Notes: generated by a model from the sequence alone, not told the origin. A DNA stretch of 64,000 nucleotides from Bog-756 sp963701325 (GCA_963701325.1 OY969604.1:1302001-1366000), one strand, 5' to 3'; shown: positions 26,779 to 35,145, counted from the first letter of the stretch. Translations and numbers: made by a program.

Positions 26779-27917
26779 CGGCGCCTCGCGGCTCCGCACC
26801 GCCGGCCCTCAAGCTCGGCCCGCTCGTCCTCGACGTGCCCGTGGTGCTGGCCCCGATGGCCGGGGTCACCAACCGTGCCTTCCGCACCCTCTGTCGCGGA
26901 TACGGTGCCGCGCTCTACGTGAGCGAGATGATCACCGCCCGCGCCCTGGTGGAGGGGAATGCCAAGACGGAGGCCATGGCCTCCTTTGCGCCCGACGAGG
27001 AAATCCGGAGCGTCCAACTCTCCGGGGTCGACCCGGCGGTCATGGGTCGGGCTGTCGGCCGCCTCGTCGACGAGATCGGGGTCGACCACGTCGATCTCAA
27101 CTTCGGGTGCCCGGCAGGCAAGGTGACCCGGCAGGGTGCCGGGGCGGCGCTGCCGCTGCACCGGGCCCTCTTCCGGGCCATCGTGCGGGCCGCGGTGGCC
27201 CAGGCCGGCCCGGTACCGGTCACGGTCAAGCTGCGGATCGGGGTGGACGCCGACCACACCACCTTCCTCGAATCGGGGCGGATCGCCGAGGACGAAGGGG
27301 CGGCGGGAGTCACCCTCCACGCCCGCACCGCCGAGCAGCTCTACTCGGGCGCGGCCGACTGGGGAGCGATCGCCGAGCTCAAGGGGGCAGTGACCTCGGT
27401 GCCCGTCCTCGGCAACGGTGACCTCTGGGAGGCGGGCGACGCCCTGGCCATGATGGCCTCGACCGGCTGCGACGGCGTGGTGGTCGGGCGCGGCTGCCTC
27501 GGTCGGCCGTGGCTGTTCCGGGATCTCGCCGCCGCGTTCCGCGGGGAACCGGTTCCGTCTCCGCCGGACCTCGGGGAGATCCGCTCGATGATGCAGACCC
27601 ATGTGGCCCTGTTGTGCGACTCGTTCGGCGAGGAGGCGGGCGTGCGCCAGTTCCGCAAGCACGCCGGGTGGTACCTGACCGGGTTCCCAGTGGGCTCCGC
27701 CGTCCGCCGCTCGCTGGCACTCGCCTCGTCGACGGCCGAGGTCGCCACCCTGCTCGGCGGGCTCGATCCGGACCTGTGCCTGCCCGCCGCGGCGCTGCGC
27801 ATCGCGCGGGGCCACACCCACGGCCCGAGACCCGTCCATCTGCCCGAGCGGTGGCTGGACGACGTCGACGACCCCACCCCCCCGGCCGGCGGTGACCTCC
27901 TCGTCTCGGGAGGCTGA
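26775..27917 (+). CDS. dusB: tRNA-dihydrouridine synthase (DusB-like)
   Basis: This 380-aa flavoenzyme reduces specific uridines in the tRNA D-loop to dihydrouridine. It begins 'APMAGVTNRAFRTLCR', the FMN-phosphate-site start. It contains the catalytic cysteine (about C112) in 'NFGCPAGKVTRQGAG' and has 'GNGDLWEAGDA' and 'GRGCLGRPWLF' in the barrel. The GTG start overlaps maf by four bases. Family membership is firm; which tRNA position it modifies is not certain. Confidence 0.94.
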   Translation: MTAPRGSAPPALKLGPLVLDVPVVLAPMAGVTNRAFRTLCRGYGAALYVSEMITARALVEGNAKTEAMASFAPDEEIRSVQLSGVDPAVMGRAVGRLVDEIGVDHVDLNFGCPAGKVTRQGAGAALPLHRALFRAIVRAAVAQAGPVPVTVKLRIGVDADHTTFLESGRIAEDEGAAGVTLHARTAEQLYSGAADWGAIAELKGAVTSVPVLGNGDLWEAGDALAMMASTGCDGVVVGRGCLGRPWLFRDLAAAFRGEPVPSPPDLGEIRSMMQTHVALLCDSFGEEAGVRQFRKHAGWYLTGFPVGSAVRRSLALASSTAEVATLLGGLDPDLCLPAAALRIARGHTHGPRPVHLPERWLDDVDDPTPPAGGDLLVSGG

Positions 27918-27952
27918 CCTCGGGGGAAGAGGAAACAGAAGGCAGGCGCCGA

Positions 27953-28156
27953 CTAGGTCTTCGGCGGCTTCCCGAGAAGTTTCAGCAAGTAGGAACCGGC
28001 CCGTCCGGGTTTTCCGGCATGGTGGCCGTCCGAACCATGCCCGGAGCGGCCGAACGATCCCCCGCTGAATCCTTCGGCCTGATTCGGTTCCTCATACTTC
28101 GGCACCTTGGCCAGTCTGCGCTTTGGCTTGCGAGGCTTGCTGCCCTGGGATCCCAT
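27953..28156 (-). CDS. small basic hypothetical protein
   Basis: This 67-aa protein is rich in Lys, Arg, Gly, His and Pro ('SKPRKPKRRLAKVPKY' near the N terminus). It has a short hydrophobic C-terminal patch ('SYLLKLLGKP'). The basic N terminus suggests nucleic-acid or ribosome binding, but I do not recognise a family. The ATG 28156 lies 6 nt after a CATACT box at 28163-28168, in line with leaderless promoters elsewhere here. It is divergent from the next membrane-protein gene. Confidence 0.5.
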   Translation of the reverse strand: MGSQGSKPRKPKRRLAKVPKYEEPNQAEGFSGGSFGRSGHGSDGHHAGKPGRAGSYLLKLLGKPPKT

Positions 28157-28162
28157 GCGCCC

Positions 28163-28168
28163 AGTATG
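28163..28168 (-). promoter_or_regulatory. -10-like box (CATACT) of the small basic protein gene
   Basis: CATACT ends 6 nt before ATG 28156. It deviates from TAnnnT at the first base only. Confidence 0.35.
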
Positions 28169-28238
28169 ACCGATGCGTGCTCCGGTCACCCGGCCGTCGG
28201 GAGCGACGATCCGGGTTCTCTCGTGCAATGATCTCGAG

Positions 28239-30197
28239 GTGTCGGAGGGCGAACTGGCGGAGGGTTGGCTGGGCGATCCCCTCGGCCGCCATGAGGAGCG
28301 TTGGTTTTCTCGAGGGGCTGCGTCCTCCCTGGTCCGAGACGACGCTGTCGAAGGGCACGATCCGGTGAGCGAGGACGAGCAGCGGTCCGTGGGCGCAATG
28401 ACCCTGCCGCCCCTGCCGGTGAGCGACAAACCGCCGCAGCCGTTGATCGACCTCGGACCGTCGATGACGGAGCGGTACCTCGCGCGTCGCAGCATCGGGA
28501 GCCTCCGACGCTCGGCGATGCTTCGACCCTGGGCTCCGCTCATTCTGGGCTTCAATGCCCTCGTCGGTCTCGTGCTGCTGGGAGCAGGACTGTACGGTGC
28601 CCTCACCTATGCACCCGTGAAGCTCCCGCCGCACGAGGTGGTCGGCATCGTCTCCGTCGCCAGTCCCGGAGCGTTCGACAACAGGATCGTCGAGCAGATC
28701 CAGGTCACCTCTGTCATGCCCCAGGACGGACAGCACACGCTGTTCACCTCGTCCGACAATCTGGACAAGTACGGCGAGGGCCAAGAGGTCCTCGTGTCCT
28801 ACGTGCCAGGGTCGCCACTGTCGTCGAGGATCGTCTCGACCTATGCACCGACGGCGACGTCCGGTGACTGGGCGCTCATCATCGCCGGGTCGGTGCTGGT
28901 GACGATGAGCGTGATACGCACCGTCCTCTGGACACGTGGTCGTCGACATCGCGACGGCAGCTGGAGACCGAAGCAGGCGACCCGAGACACACGACCCGGT
29001 ACGGAGTCAGGTCGCGTCCGCATCCACCGTGGGAGCCATCTGACCGTTGTCCTCCGCACCCCACCGCTCACTGGTCTCCATGGGGTTCGTCGCCGTACGA
29101 GGGGACGCGTCGGGCCGGGGTGGGCCCGGTGCGATCCAGGCCGGCAGCTCACCCTCGAACAGGGGCGCAACGATCAGGGTGTCTATCTTGAATGCCGCGA
29201 TTCTGGCCAAGCCACCCAGGAGGCTCGCGAGGTCCTGCGTTCGATAGGGGCTTCCGAGGGGAGCCTCGTCGAGTGCGATCTGCGGCACGAGATGAGGGTC
29301 GAACACCTCCGGCGCGACGGGCTCATTGAACAGGAACTTCGCGACCACGTCGCCCTCCTGCAGACCCTTGCCCACGGGGAACCACCAACTCGGAGCCGTG
29401 GCGCCCGCCGGGAGGCCCCAGAAGATGTTGTCGACATTGAGCATGGTCGAGACCGCGATGGGCAGGCGATGCCTGTCGATCCCGGACAGCTCGGCAACGA
29501 CTCCGAGCTGGTCCCCCCACTTGCCGCCCCCGTGATACGGCTGCATCGACTCGACCGCCGCCAGGATGTCCGGTCGCTTGATGCCGGGAGCGATGTCCAC
29601 CTGTACCTTGCGACCGCTCTTGTCCCTGTTCGTGTCCAGCAAGGGGAACTCGGTCGCTCTGGTGGGTTCCTGACCGTCGAGGAGGACGAGTTGCCAGGCG
29701 AGATGGTCAAGGGCCGACCGGATGTTGTAGATGCCCTGTCCGAATATTGCGCTCCAGGCCGGATCGATCCAGGGCACCTTCGTGATCTTGTAGACGACCT
29801 CGAACGGATTCTCACTCGGAGTCCGCTCGATGGACCGCTGGGCCGCTTCGACAAAGGGGCGCAGCAGTGTCTCCAGTTGATCGGCGTTGGCGCGCGCCAT
29901 CGCCAACTTCACTCGTACGCCGTCCAGATCAGTCATCTTCGGCCCCAACGTTCCACCGTCTCAATGCTCGACCGCCTCTCCCCATCGGAAGTGGACACAA
30001 CGGTAGACCTCGTATTGTCTGCGTGCTCATGTGTCGTGCGTGTGACGGAATCCGCCTCCCCACGAGCTCGAACTGCCTGGTCGATGGCGGTGCGGGCTCC
30101 GGTGACACAGCCCGTCGGTCAGAAGCGGGCGCGGTTGCCCCGCTGGTTGCCGCTCACAGAGCCGCCTCACCGGTGTGGGAGACTGAGGCCGGTCTGA
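28239..30197 (+). CDS. two-helix membrane protein with DUF2510-like N terminus; 3' end doubtful
   Basis: Only the first about 250 residues look like protein. The start resembles DUF2510, a short actinobacterial motif usually written GWYPDPxGRHexRW: here 'GWLGDPLGRHEERWF'. Two membrane segments follow ('LILGFNALVGLVLLGAGLYG' and 'WALIIAGSVLVTMSVI'), flanking a beta-rich extracytoplasmic part, as in DUF3592 proteins. From about 29000 onward the frame stays open to 30197 but is the antisense of a convincing gene (29007-29936), so the natural stop seems lost. I prefer GTG 28239, which follows AATGAT by 6 nt; ATG 28173 is an alternative. Confidence in the N-terminal part is moderate, and low in the end. 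Confidence 0.45.
   Translation: MSEGELAEGWLGDPLGRHEERWFSRGAASSLVRDDAVEGHDPVSEDEQRSVGAMTLPPLPVSDKPPQPLIDLGPSMTERYLARRSIGSLRRSAMLRPWAPLILGFNALVGLVLLGAGLYGALTYAPVKLPPHEVVGIVSVASPGAFDNRIVEQIQVTSVMPQDGQHTLFTSSDNLDKYGEGQEVLVSYVPGSPLSSRIVSTYAPTATSGDWALIIAGSVLVTMSVIRTVLWTRGRRHRDGSWRPKQATRDTRPGTESGRVRIHRGSHLTVVLRTPPLTGLHGVRRRTRGRVGPGWARCDPGRQLTLEQGRNDQGVYLECRDSGQATQEAREVLRSIGASEGSLVECDLRHEMRVEHLRRDGLIEQELRDHVALLQTLAHGEPPTRSRGARREAPEDVVDIEHGRDRDGQAMPVDPGQLGNDSELVPPLAAPVIRLHRLDRRQDVRSLDAGSDVHLYLATALVPVRVQQGELGRSGGFLTVEEDELPGEMVKGRPDVVDALSEYCAPGRIDPGHLRDLVDDLERILTRSPLDGPLGRFDKGAQQCLQLIGVGARHRQLHSYAVQISHLRPQRSTVSMLDRLSPSEVDTTVDLVLSACSCVVRVTESASPRARTAWSMAVRAPVTQPVGQKRARLPRWLPLTEPPHRCGRLRPV
29007..29936 (-). 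CDS. conserved hypothetical protein ('RSALDHLAWQLV' family)
   Basis: This 309-aa soluble protein has a characteristic 'IYNIRSALDHLAWQLV' helix around residue 75, which recurs in a widespread family of uncharacterised environmental bacterial proteins. An alpha/beta C-terminal half and a hydrophilic tail follow. No catalytic motif is evident. The start ATG 29936 is preferred over an upstream in-frame TTG. The codon use looks less extreme in GC than in flanking housekeeping genes, which with the neighbouring disturbed frame hints at an accessory insertion. Function unknown. Confidence 0.7.
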   Translation of the reverse strand: MTDLDGVRVKLAMARANADQLETLLRPFVEAAQRSIERTPSENPFEVVYKITKVPWIDPAWSAIFGQGIYNIRSALDHLAWQLVLLDGQEPTRATEFPLLDTNRDKSGRKVQVDIAPGIKRPDILAAVESMQPYHGGGKWGDQLGVVAELSGIDRHRLPIAVSTMLNVDNIFWGLPAGATAPSWWFPVGKGLQEGDVVAKFLFNEPVAPEVFDPHLVPQIALDEAPLGSPYRTQDLASLLGGLARIAAFKIDTLIVAPLFEGELPAWIAPGPPRPDASPRTATNPMETSERWGAEDNGQMAPTVDADAT

Positions 30198-30263
30198 CCC
30201 GCCGGGATCCCGGCGCCGCAACCCGGGATCCACCCGGATGCGGTGCGGTCACGCCGCTCCCCC
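29937..30263. other. intergenic region, no supported gene
   Basis: These 327 bases separate the hypothetical protein from the divergent ABC-F gene. Short open frames exist, such as one from ATG 30029 after a TATTGT box, but they show no family features. TACCGT on the minus strand near 30000-30010 could be part of a promoter for the hypothetical gene. The 3' end of the doubtful antisense frame (to 30197) also falls here. Confidence 0.35.
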
Positions 30264-31862
30264 ATGATCGTCGGATCCTCCCTCACCATCGAGATCGGTG
30301 ACCGCACCCTGCTCTCGGACGCGTCCTTCGTGGTGGGCGCCGGCGAGAAGGTCGGACTGGTCGGGAGGAACGGAACAGGCAAGTCGACGTTCCTCTCGGT
30401 GATCATCGACGAGCCCGGACGCAACGTGCGCTCGACCGGCAACGCGCGGGTCCGGGGCACCTTCGGGTACCTTCCCCAGGTCCCCGACCCCCGTGGGCTC
30501 GGCCTCGATCCGAGCGGCTTCTCCCACGTCCTCTCGGGGAGGGGCCTCGACGTGCTCGACGACGCGCTGGGCAAGGCACGGACCCAGATGTCCAAGGATC
30601 CTTCGCAGGAGAACATCGCTCTCTTCTCCGACCTGGAGGAGCAGTTCCGCGAGAACGGGGGCTACGAGGCCGAGTCCACCATGGCCCGGCTGGCCGACGG
30701 TCTCGGACTCCGCCAGGAGCTGCTCCTCGAGGACATCGAGACCCTCTCGGGAGGCCAGCGACGCCGGGTCGATCTGATCCGGATCCTCTTCCAGGCACCC
30801 GACACCATGATCCTCGACGAGCCGACCAACCACCTCGACCTCCCGGCAAAACGGTGGCTCATGGACGAGCTCGAGCGGTTCCCCGGGTCCATCCTGGTCG
30901 TCTCCCACGATCTCAAACTGCTCGATCGATCGATCCACAAGGTGCTCCACCTGTCCGACGGCCGGCTCCACGAATTCAAGGGCACCTACTCCTCGTACCT
31001 GGTCCAGCTCGAGACCGACCAGTCCCAACGCGAGCGCTCGGCCCTGCTCGAGGTCCGCGAGATCACCCGGCTCTCGACGCTCGCCGACTCGATGCGGGGG
31101 AGCACCAACCGCCGGGCCCGGATCGCCAAGTCCCTCGACAAACGCGTCGAACGCCTCGAATCACAGCGGACCGAGGTGCGCCGCCGCGAGCGGAAGAGCT
31201 CGTTCACGCTGCCCACCCCGGCCCGATCGGGCGAGGTCCCGCTACGGATCCGCCGGCTGTCCGTCCGCTACGGGGACCTCACCGTGCTCGCGGACGTCGA
31301 CTTCCACTGCCTGCGGGGAGACCGGGTGGTGATCATCGGTCGCAACGGTGCAGGCAAGTCGAGCCTGCTCCGGTGCCTCGCAGGCGTGCAGGAGCCGTCC
31401 GAGGGCGCCGTGGAACTCGGGATCAACGTGACCCCCGGCTACTTCGCCCAGGAGCACGAGCAGGTCGATCCGGACAAGACCGTGCTCGGGAACATCGACG
31501 ACACCGTCCTGGTCAACGAGACCGAGCGACGGTCGCTGTTGGGCTCGTTCGGGATCGCGGGCAAGGCGGCCCACCAGATGCCCAAGACGCTCTCGGGCGG
31601 CGAGCGGGCCAAGCTCGGTCTGGCCATGCTGGCCGCGGGCCGGGCCAACCTGCTGCTGCTGGACGAACCCACCAACAACCTCGATCCGTCCTCGATCGAG
31701 GCCGTCGGCACCATGCTCGGCAACTGGCCGGGGACCATCGTGGTGGTGAGTCACGACCGCGCCTTCGTCGAAGCGCTCGACCCCACCCACAGCCTGACCC
31801 TGCCCGACGAGGTCTTCACCCACTGGCGGGACGAGGCGCTCGACCTCGTCGAGCTCAAGTAG
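30264..31862 (+). CDS. ABC-F family ATPase (ribosome-associated type)
   Basis: This 532-aa protein has two ABC ATPase domains and no membrane segments. The first has Walker A 'GRNGTGKST' and signature 'LSGGQRRRVDLI'. The second has 'GRNGAGKSS' and 'LSGGERAKLGLAML'. They are joined by a basic, coiled linker (about residues 250-320, 'RRARIAKSLDKRVERLE'), the P-site-tRNA interaction motif of ABC-F factors. Members rescue or regulate ribosomes (EttA/Uup type) or protect them from antibiotics. With no resistance context, a housekeeping translation role is likelier. ATG 30264 is preferred; GTG 30243 is possible. Confidence 0.93.
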   Translation: MIVGSSLTIEIGDRTLLSDASFVVGAGEKVGLVGRNGTGKSTFLSVIIDEPGRNVRSTGNARVRGTFGYLPQVPDPRGLGLDPSGFSHVLSGRGLDVLDDALGKARTQMSKDPSQENIALFSDLEEQFRENGGYEAESTMARLADGLGLRQELLLEDIETLSGGQRRRVDLIRILFQAPDTMILDEPTNHLDLPAKRWLMDELERFPGSILVVSHDLKLLDRSIHKVLHLSDGRLHEFKGTYSSYLVQLETDQSQRERSALLEVREITRLSTLADSMRGSTNRRARIAKSLDKRVERLESQRTEVRRRERKSSFTLPTPARSGEVPLRIRRLSVRYGDLTVLADVDFHCLRGDRVVIIGRNGAGKSSLLRCLAGVQEPSEGAVELGINVTPGYFAQEHEQVDPDKTVLGNIDDTVLVNETERRSLLGSFGIAGKAAHQMPKTLSGGERAKLGLAMLAAGRANLLLLDEPTNNLDPSSIEAVGTMLGNWPGTIVVVSHDRAFVEALDPTHSLTLPDEVFTHWRDEALDLVELK

Positions 31863-31882
31863 GCGCTCGTCGCCTCGGGTGC

Positions 31883-32887
31883 TCAGGAGGGCTGGCGGGC
31901 CTTTCCGTTCTCGGCCACCGGCTCACTGGGAACGCCGACGTCCTTGATGACCCCCACCAGGGCCTCCGCCGCCCCGACCAGTCCGGCGGCCTCATAGGGC
32001 ACCACGATCTTCGAGTTGGGCGAGGTGGCGACGGCCTGCAGGGCGCGCAACTGCATGATGGCAAGGGTGTTGGGCTTGACCTCGGCCTTGTCGATGGCTT
32101 CGAGGGCGAGTGCCTCCCCCTCGCCGCGCAGCTCGGCGGCGCGCTTCTCACCGTCGGCGCGCAGTTCGAGGACCTGCTTCTGGGCTTCGGCGGCGAGGAT
32201 CGATGCCTGCTTCTGCCCTTCGGCTTCGAGCACGTTGGCCTGCTTGCGCCCCTGGGCACTGTTGATGGCCGACTGCTGCTCTCCCTCGGACTTGAGGATC
32301 GCGGCCCGCTTGTGCTGCTCGGCCTCCTTCTGCTCCGACATGGCCTGCAGCACGTTGTTGGGAGGGGTGATGTCCAGGATCTCGATGCGGTTGAGGCGTA
32401 CCCCCCACTTGAGGGTGGCCTCGGCCATGTGGTCCTGCATCTTGGTGTTGATCGTCTCGCGCTCGGAGAGCGACTGGTCGAGGGTCAGCTCGCCGAACAC
32501 CGCTCGCAGCGCGGTCCGTGCCATCTGGTCGATGGCCAACCCGAAGTCGTTGACCTCGAACAGGGCCAGCTTCACATCGGTCACCTGACAGAAGATGGTC
32601 GCGCTCACCCACAGGGAGACGTTGTCCTTGGTGATCACCGCCTGCTGATCACCGGTCCGGGGGAACTCGCGGATGTCCACCTTGTCCATGCGGTCCGCCA
32701 GCGGCATGAGCACGTGCAGCCCGGGCTGCTTGATGGTCCGGAACTCGCCGAAGCGCTTGACCACCCCGACACACCCCTGCTGGACCACCTTGAGGCAGGA
32801 CCTCAGGAAGATGACGATGAAGGCGAAGACGAAAAATCCCACTACCGCGATCGCGACGGACGCTGCAGCTGTTGATGCGATGATCAT
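31883..32887 (-). CDS. SPFH/band 7 (slipin/stomatin-like) membrane protein
   Basis: This 334-aa protein has one N-terminal membrane hairpin (residues about 5-28). A band-7 domain follows ('GCVGVVKRFGEFRTIKQPGLH', 'RAVFGELTLDQSLSER', 'WGVRLNRIEILDI'), then an Ala/Glu/Gln-rich coiled coil of about 75 residues. Such proteins assemble large rings that organise membrane microdomains and membrane proteases. ATG 32887 has a near-perfect AAGGAGGT ribosome-binding site. A small NfeD-like gene lies upstream in the same direction, the usual nfeD-slipin pairing. Confidence 0.92.
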   Translation of the reverse strand: MIIASTAAASVAIAVVGFFVFAFIVIFLRSCLKVVQQGCVGVVKRFGEFRTIKQPGLHVLMPLADRMDKVDIREFPRTGDQQAVITKDNVSLWVSATIFCQVTDVKLALFEVNDFGLAIDQMARTALRAVFGELTLDQSLSERETINTKMQDHMAEATLKWGVRLNRIEILDITPPNNVLQAMSEQKEAEQHKRAAILKSEGEQQSAINSAQGRKQANVLEAEGQKQASILAAEAQKQVLELRADGEKRAAELRGEGEALALEAIDKAEVKPNTLAIMQLRALQAVATSPNSKIVVPYEAAGLVGAAEALVGVIKDVGVPSEPVAENGKARQPS

Positions 32888-32907
32888 GACGACCACCTCC
32901 TTCCCCC

Positions 32908-32913
32908 ACCTTA
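32908..32913 (-). promoter_or_regulatory. -10 box (TAAGGT) upstream of the slipin gene
   Basis: TAAGGT lies 20 nt before ATG 32887, just upstream of the ribosome-binding site. This transcript would be leadered and could be read independently of the NfeD-like gene. Confidence 0.35.
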
Positions 32914-32977
32914 CGCACCGGCCCACCCCGGCGCGGCGCAGGTCAGCGTTTCGTGCCTCCGGGCACGAACGGAGCGG

Positions 32978-33193
32978 TCACCCGGCGGCGTCGGTCGGGT
33001 ACACCACGAGCAGTCCGCGGTCGACGTCGGCCACGACCACCGTCGTGCCCGGCGCGATGGTGGTCCCCGGGAAGAGCGAGACGGCGAACCAGGTCTCTCC
33101 GCGGGCGAGGACGGAACCGGGCAGGTGGCGGTCGGTGACCTCTTTGGTCACCACCGCCGTCTCGCCGATCATGCCCGGCACTCCGTTCAACAT
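32978..33193 (-). CDS. NfeD C-terminal (OB-fold) domain protein
   Basis: This 71-aa protein matches only the soluble OB-fold end of NfeD: 'GMIGETAVVTKEVTDR', 'GSVLARGETWFAVS' and 'VVVADVDRGLLVVYP'. The protease and membrane parts of longer NfeD proteins are absent, as in short NfeD1b-like partners of slipins. ATG 33193 follows CAGGAG. A TATAGT box lies further upstream near 33271-33276. It is read in the same direction as the slipin, 90 nt before it. Confidence 0.75.
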   Translation of the reverse strand: MLNGVPGMIGETAVVTKEVTDRHLPGSVLARGETWFAVSLFPGTTIAPGTTVVVADVDRGLLVVYPTDAAG

Positions 33194-33330
33194 CGCGGTC
33201 TCCTGTTTCCGGCCCCGACCGACCACGCCCCCGTCCTCCTGTACTGCAACGATGCGCGCTCTTCGCCCCAACTATACGGGGTGGCCCGGCCCGGTCCCTC
33301 CCCGGGTCCGCCGGTCGCGCCGCGCCCGGT

Positions 33331-33336
33331 TACCGT
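33331..33336 (+). promoter_or_regulatory. -10 box (TACCGT), leaderless-type, of the SCO6745-like gene
   Basis: TACCGT ends 5 nt before ATG 33342, and no ribosome-binding site is present. Confidence 0.45.
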
Positions 33337-33341
33337 GGTCC

Positions 33342-34232
33342 ATGGCCACAGATGCCCCGACGACGCCCATGCCCGGGCTCACCGCCCGCAAGACCTGGCG
33401 GACGCTCGAGCCCCTGCACAACATGGTCTACTTCGCCCCCGAGGCAGATGCCTCCTATCGGAGCCTCGGCCTGCGGGGGCAATCGGGCTACTTCGCCTCG
33501 CGCGCCGCGCCGATGGGTGCGGTCGGCGCCGACACCGTGGTCGCCACGTTCTTCAACTTCTCGCCGACGCTCGTCCACGCGGCCATGGAGGGGGTCTGGC
33601 AGACGAGCCCTCCCCCAGCCGTCCTCGAGGCGCGTGCCGCTGCGGCCGGCGAGGCGCTGCGCCGGATGCTGGGCGACGCGGTCGACTCGGAGGACATGAC
33701 GCGGGCGGCGACGCTGGCCCGCCGGGCGGCCGAACGGGCCGCCGAACGACCCGAGGGACGACCGCTGTTCGCCGGGCACGCCGGTCTGCCGTGGCCCGAG
33801 CCACCGCACCTCGTGCTCTGGCACGCGCAGACGCTGCTGCGCGAGTTCCGCGGCGACGGCCACCTCGCCCAGCTCGTCGACCACGGGATCGGTCCGGTCG
33901 AGGCCCTTGTGCTGCACGAGACCACCGGGGAGCCGCCGGTCGGGTTCCTGCGCGAGACGCGTGGCTGGCCGTCCGACGAATGGGAGGCCGCCTCCGAGCG
34001 CCTCAGGGCACGCGGCTGGCTCCGGCCTGCCGGCACCGCCGACCGCCTCGCCCTCAGCGAGGAGGGGTCGACCATCCGCGCGCAGATCGAAGAAGCCACC
34101 GACCGCCTCTCGGCCCACGGCTACGAGGCCCTCGGCGAGGACGGCTGCGCAGAGCTGCGGGGGCTGGCCCGACCGTTCTCACGGGCGATCGTGGCCGCGT
34201 CCGGCTTCAGGGCAGAGACCCGCCGGGCCTGA
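33342..34232 (+). CDS. SCO6745-family protein (helix-turn-helix-like, function unknown)
   Basis: This 296-aa actinobacterial protein has the SCO6745-family N terminus ('WRTLEPLHNMVYFAPEADASY', shortened here to its central part 'LEPLHNMVYFAPEA') and 'GYFASRAAPMGAVGADTVVATFFNF'-like sequence, of which 'YFASRAAPMG' is diagnostic. The C-terminal half resembles a winged-helix fold ('DEWEAASERLRARGWL', 'LSEEGSTIRAQIEEATDRL'), as in MarR-like readers. It precedes a short-chain dehydrogenase by 55 nt on the same strand. It could be a sensor or a DNA-binding protein; no ligand is known. Confidence 0.85.
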   Translation: MATDAPTTPMPGLTARKTWRTLEPLHNMVYFAPEADASYRSLGLRGQSGYFASRAAPMGAVGADTVVATFFNFSPTLVHAAMEGVWQTSPPPAVLEARAAAAGEALRRMLGDAVDSEDMTRAATLARRAAERAAERPEGRPLFAGHAGLPWPEPPHLVLWHAQTLLREFRGDGHLAQLVDHGIGPVEALVLHETTGEPPVGFLRETRGWPSDEWEAASERLRARGWLRPAGTADRLALSEEGSTIRAQIEEATDRLSAHGYEALGEDGCAELRGLARPFSRAIVAASGFRAETRRA

Positions 34233-34287
34233 GACCGGAACAGACGGCCGGAGCCGCGGCGCGCGGCGGCGCCCAACGAGGAGGACC

Positions 34288-35145
34288 ATGAGCCCGCACG
34301 GACCGGACGACGCCCCCGCCATCGACGACTGGACCCGGCTGCTCGACGGGAAGGTGGCCGTGGTCACCGGTGGCGGCGCCGGCATCGGAGCCGCCATCAC
34401 CGGGCTCTTCGCCGCCCACGGCGCCCGGGTCGAGGTGGCCGAGGTGGACCCGGCGCGCGCCGCAGCGGTGGTCGCCGCGGTCGAGGACGCCGGCGGGGTG
34501 GTGCGGGCCCACCCGGTCGACGTGACCACCACGGACGGCGTCGACTCGCTCGCCGCGGCCGTGCTCGACGCCCACGGCCGGGTCGACGTCCTGGTCAACA
34601 ATGTGGGCGACTACCGCCCCCTGGTCCGCTTCGACGCGTCGTCCCCCGAGTCGTGGCAGTCCATGTACGAGATCAACCTGCTCCACGTCTTCGCAGTCAC
34701 CCGCGCCTTCCTCGGGCCGATGGTCGAGACCGGCGGCGGGTCCATCGTCAACGTGCATTCGGTCGAGGGGATGCGCGGCTACCCGCTCGACCCGGTGTAC
34801 GCGGCGATGAAGGCGGCCGCCGCCCACTTCACGACCAGCCTTGCGGTGTCGATGGGGCGCTCGGGTGTGCGGGTCAACGGGATCGGACCCGACCTGACCC
34901 AGACCCCCCAGGTCGACTATCTCGCCGACGGTTCCGCTGACGACGAGTTGTGGTCCTCGTGGGCCCCGGTCGGGCGGATCGGACGGCCCGAGGACCAGGC
35001 CCGGGTGGCCCTCTTCCTGGCGTCCGACCTCTCGGCGTTCGTGACCGGGCACAACATCCCTGTCGACGGGGGCACGCTGGCGGGTGGCGGGTGGTTCTAC
35101 TCGCCGGCGGCGCGCCGCTTCGTCAACCGGCCGGCCGGACTGTGA
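34288..35145 (+). CDS. short-chain dehydrogenase/reductase
   Basis: This 285-aa classical SDR has the coenzyme glycine motif 'VTGGGAGIGAA', 'LVNNVGDY', a catalytic Ser in 'VHSVEG' and the YxxxK pair in 'YAAMKAA'. It ends with the usual 'DGGTLAGGGWF' sheet. It oxidises or reduces an alcohol/carbonyl substrate with NAD(P)(H). An acidic residue after the second strand ('EVAEVD') suggests NAD preference. ATG 34288 has a GAGGAGG site. The last 23 bases overlap the convergent bioD gene. Confidence 0.92.
   Translation: MSPHGPDDAPAIDDWTRLLDGKVAVVTGGGAGIGAAITGLFAAHGARVEVAEVDPARAAAVVAAVEDAGGVVRAHPVDVTTTDGVDSLAAAVLDAHGRVDVLVNNVGDYRPLVRFDASSPESWQSMYEINLLHVFAVTRAFLGPMVETGGGSIVNVHSVEGMRGYPLDPVYAAMKAAAAHFTTSLAVSMGRSGVRVNGIGPDLTQTPQVDYLADGSADDELWSSWAPVGRIGRPEDQARVALFLASDLSAFVTGHNIPVDGGTLAGGGWFYSPAARRFVNRPAGL

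Noticed and set aside
30264..31862. Antibiotic-resistance ABC-F protein
   Set aside because: There is no resistance context, and the linker resembles housekeeping members. Resistance cannot be inferred from sequence alone.
33193..33271. NfeD-like start at TTG 33271
   Set aside because: The TTG lies directly in or next to the TATAGT box, and the extension is not NfeD-like. ATG 33193 has a CAGGAG site.
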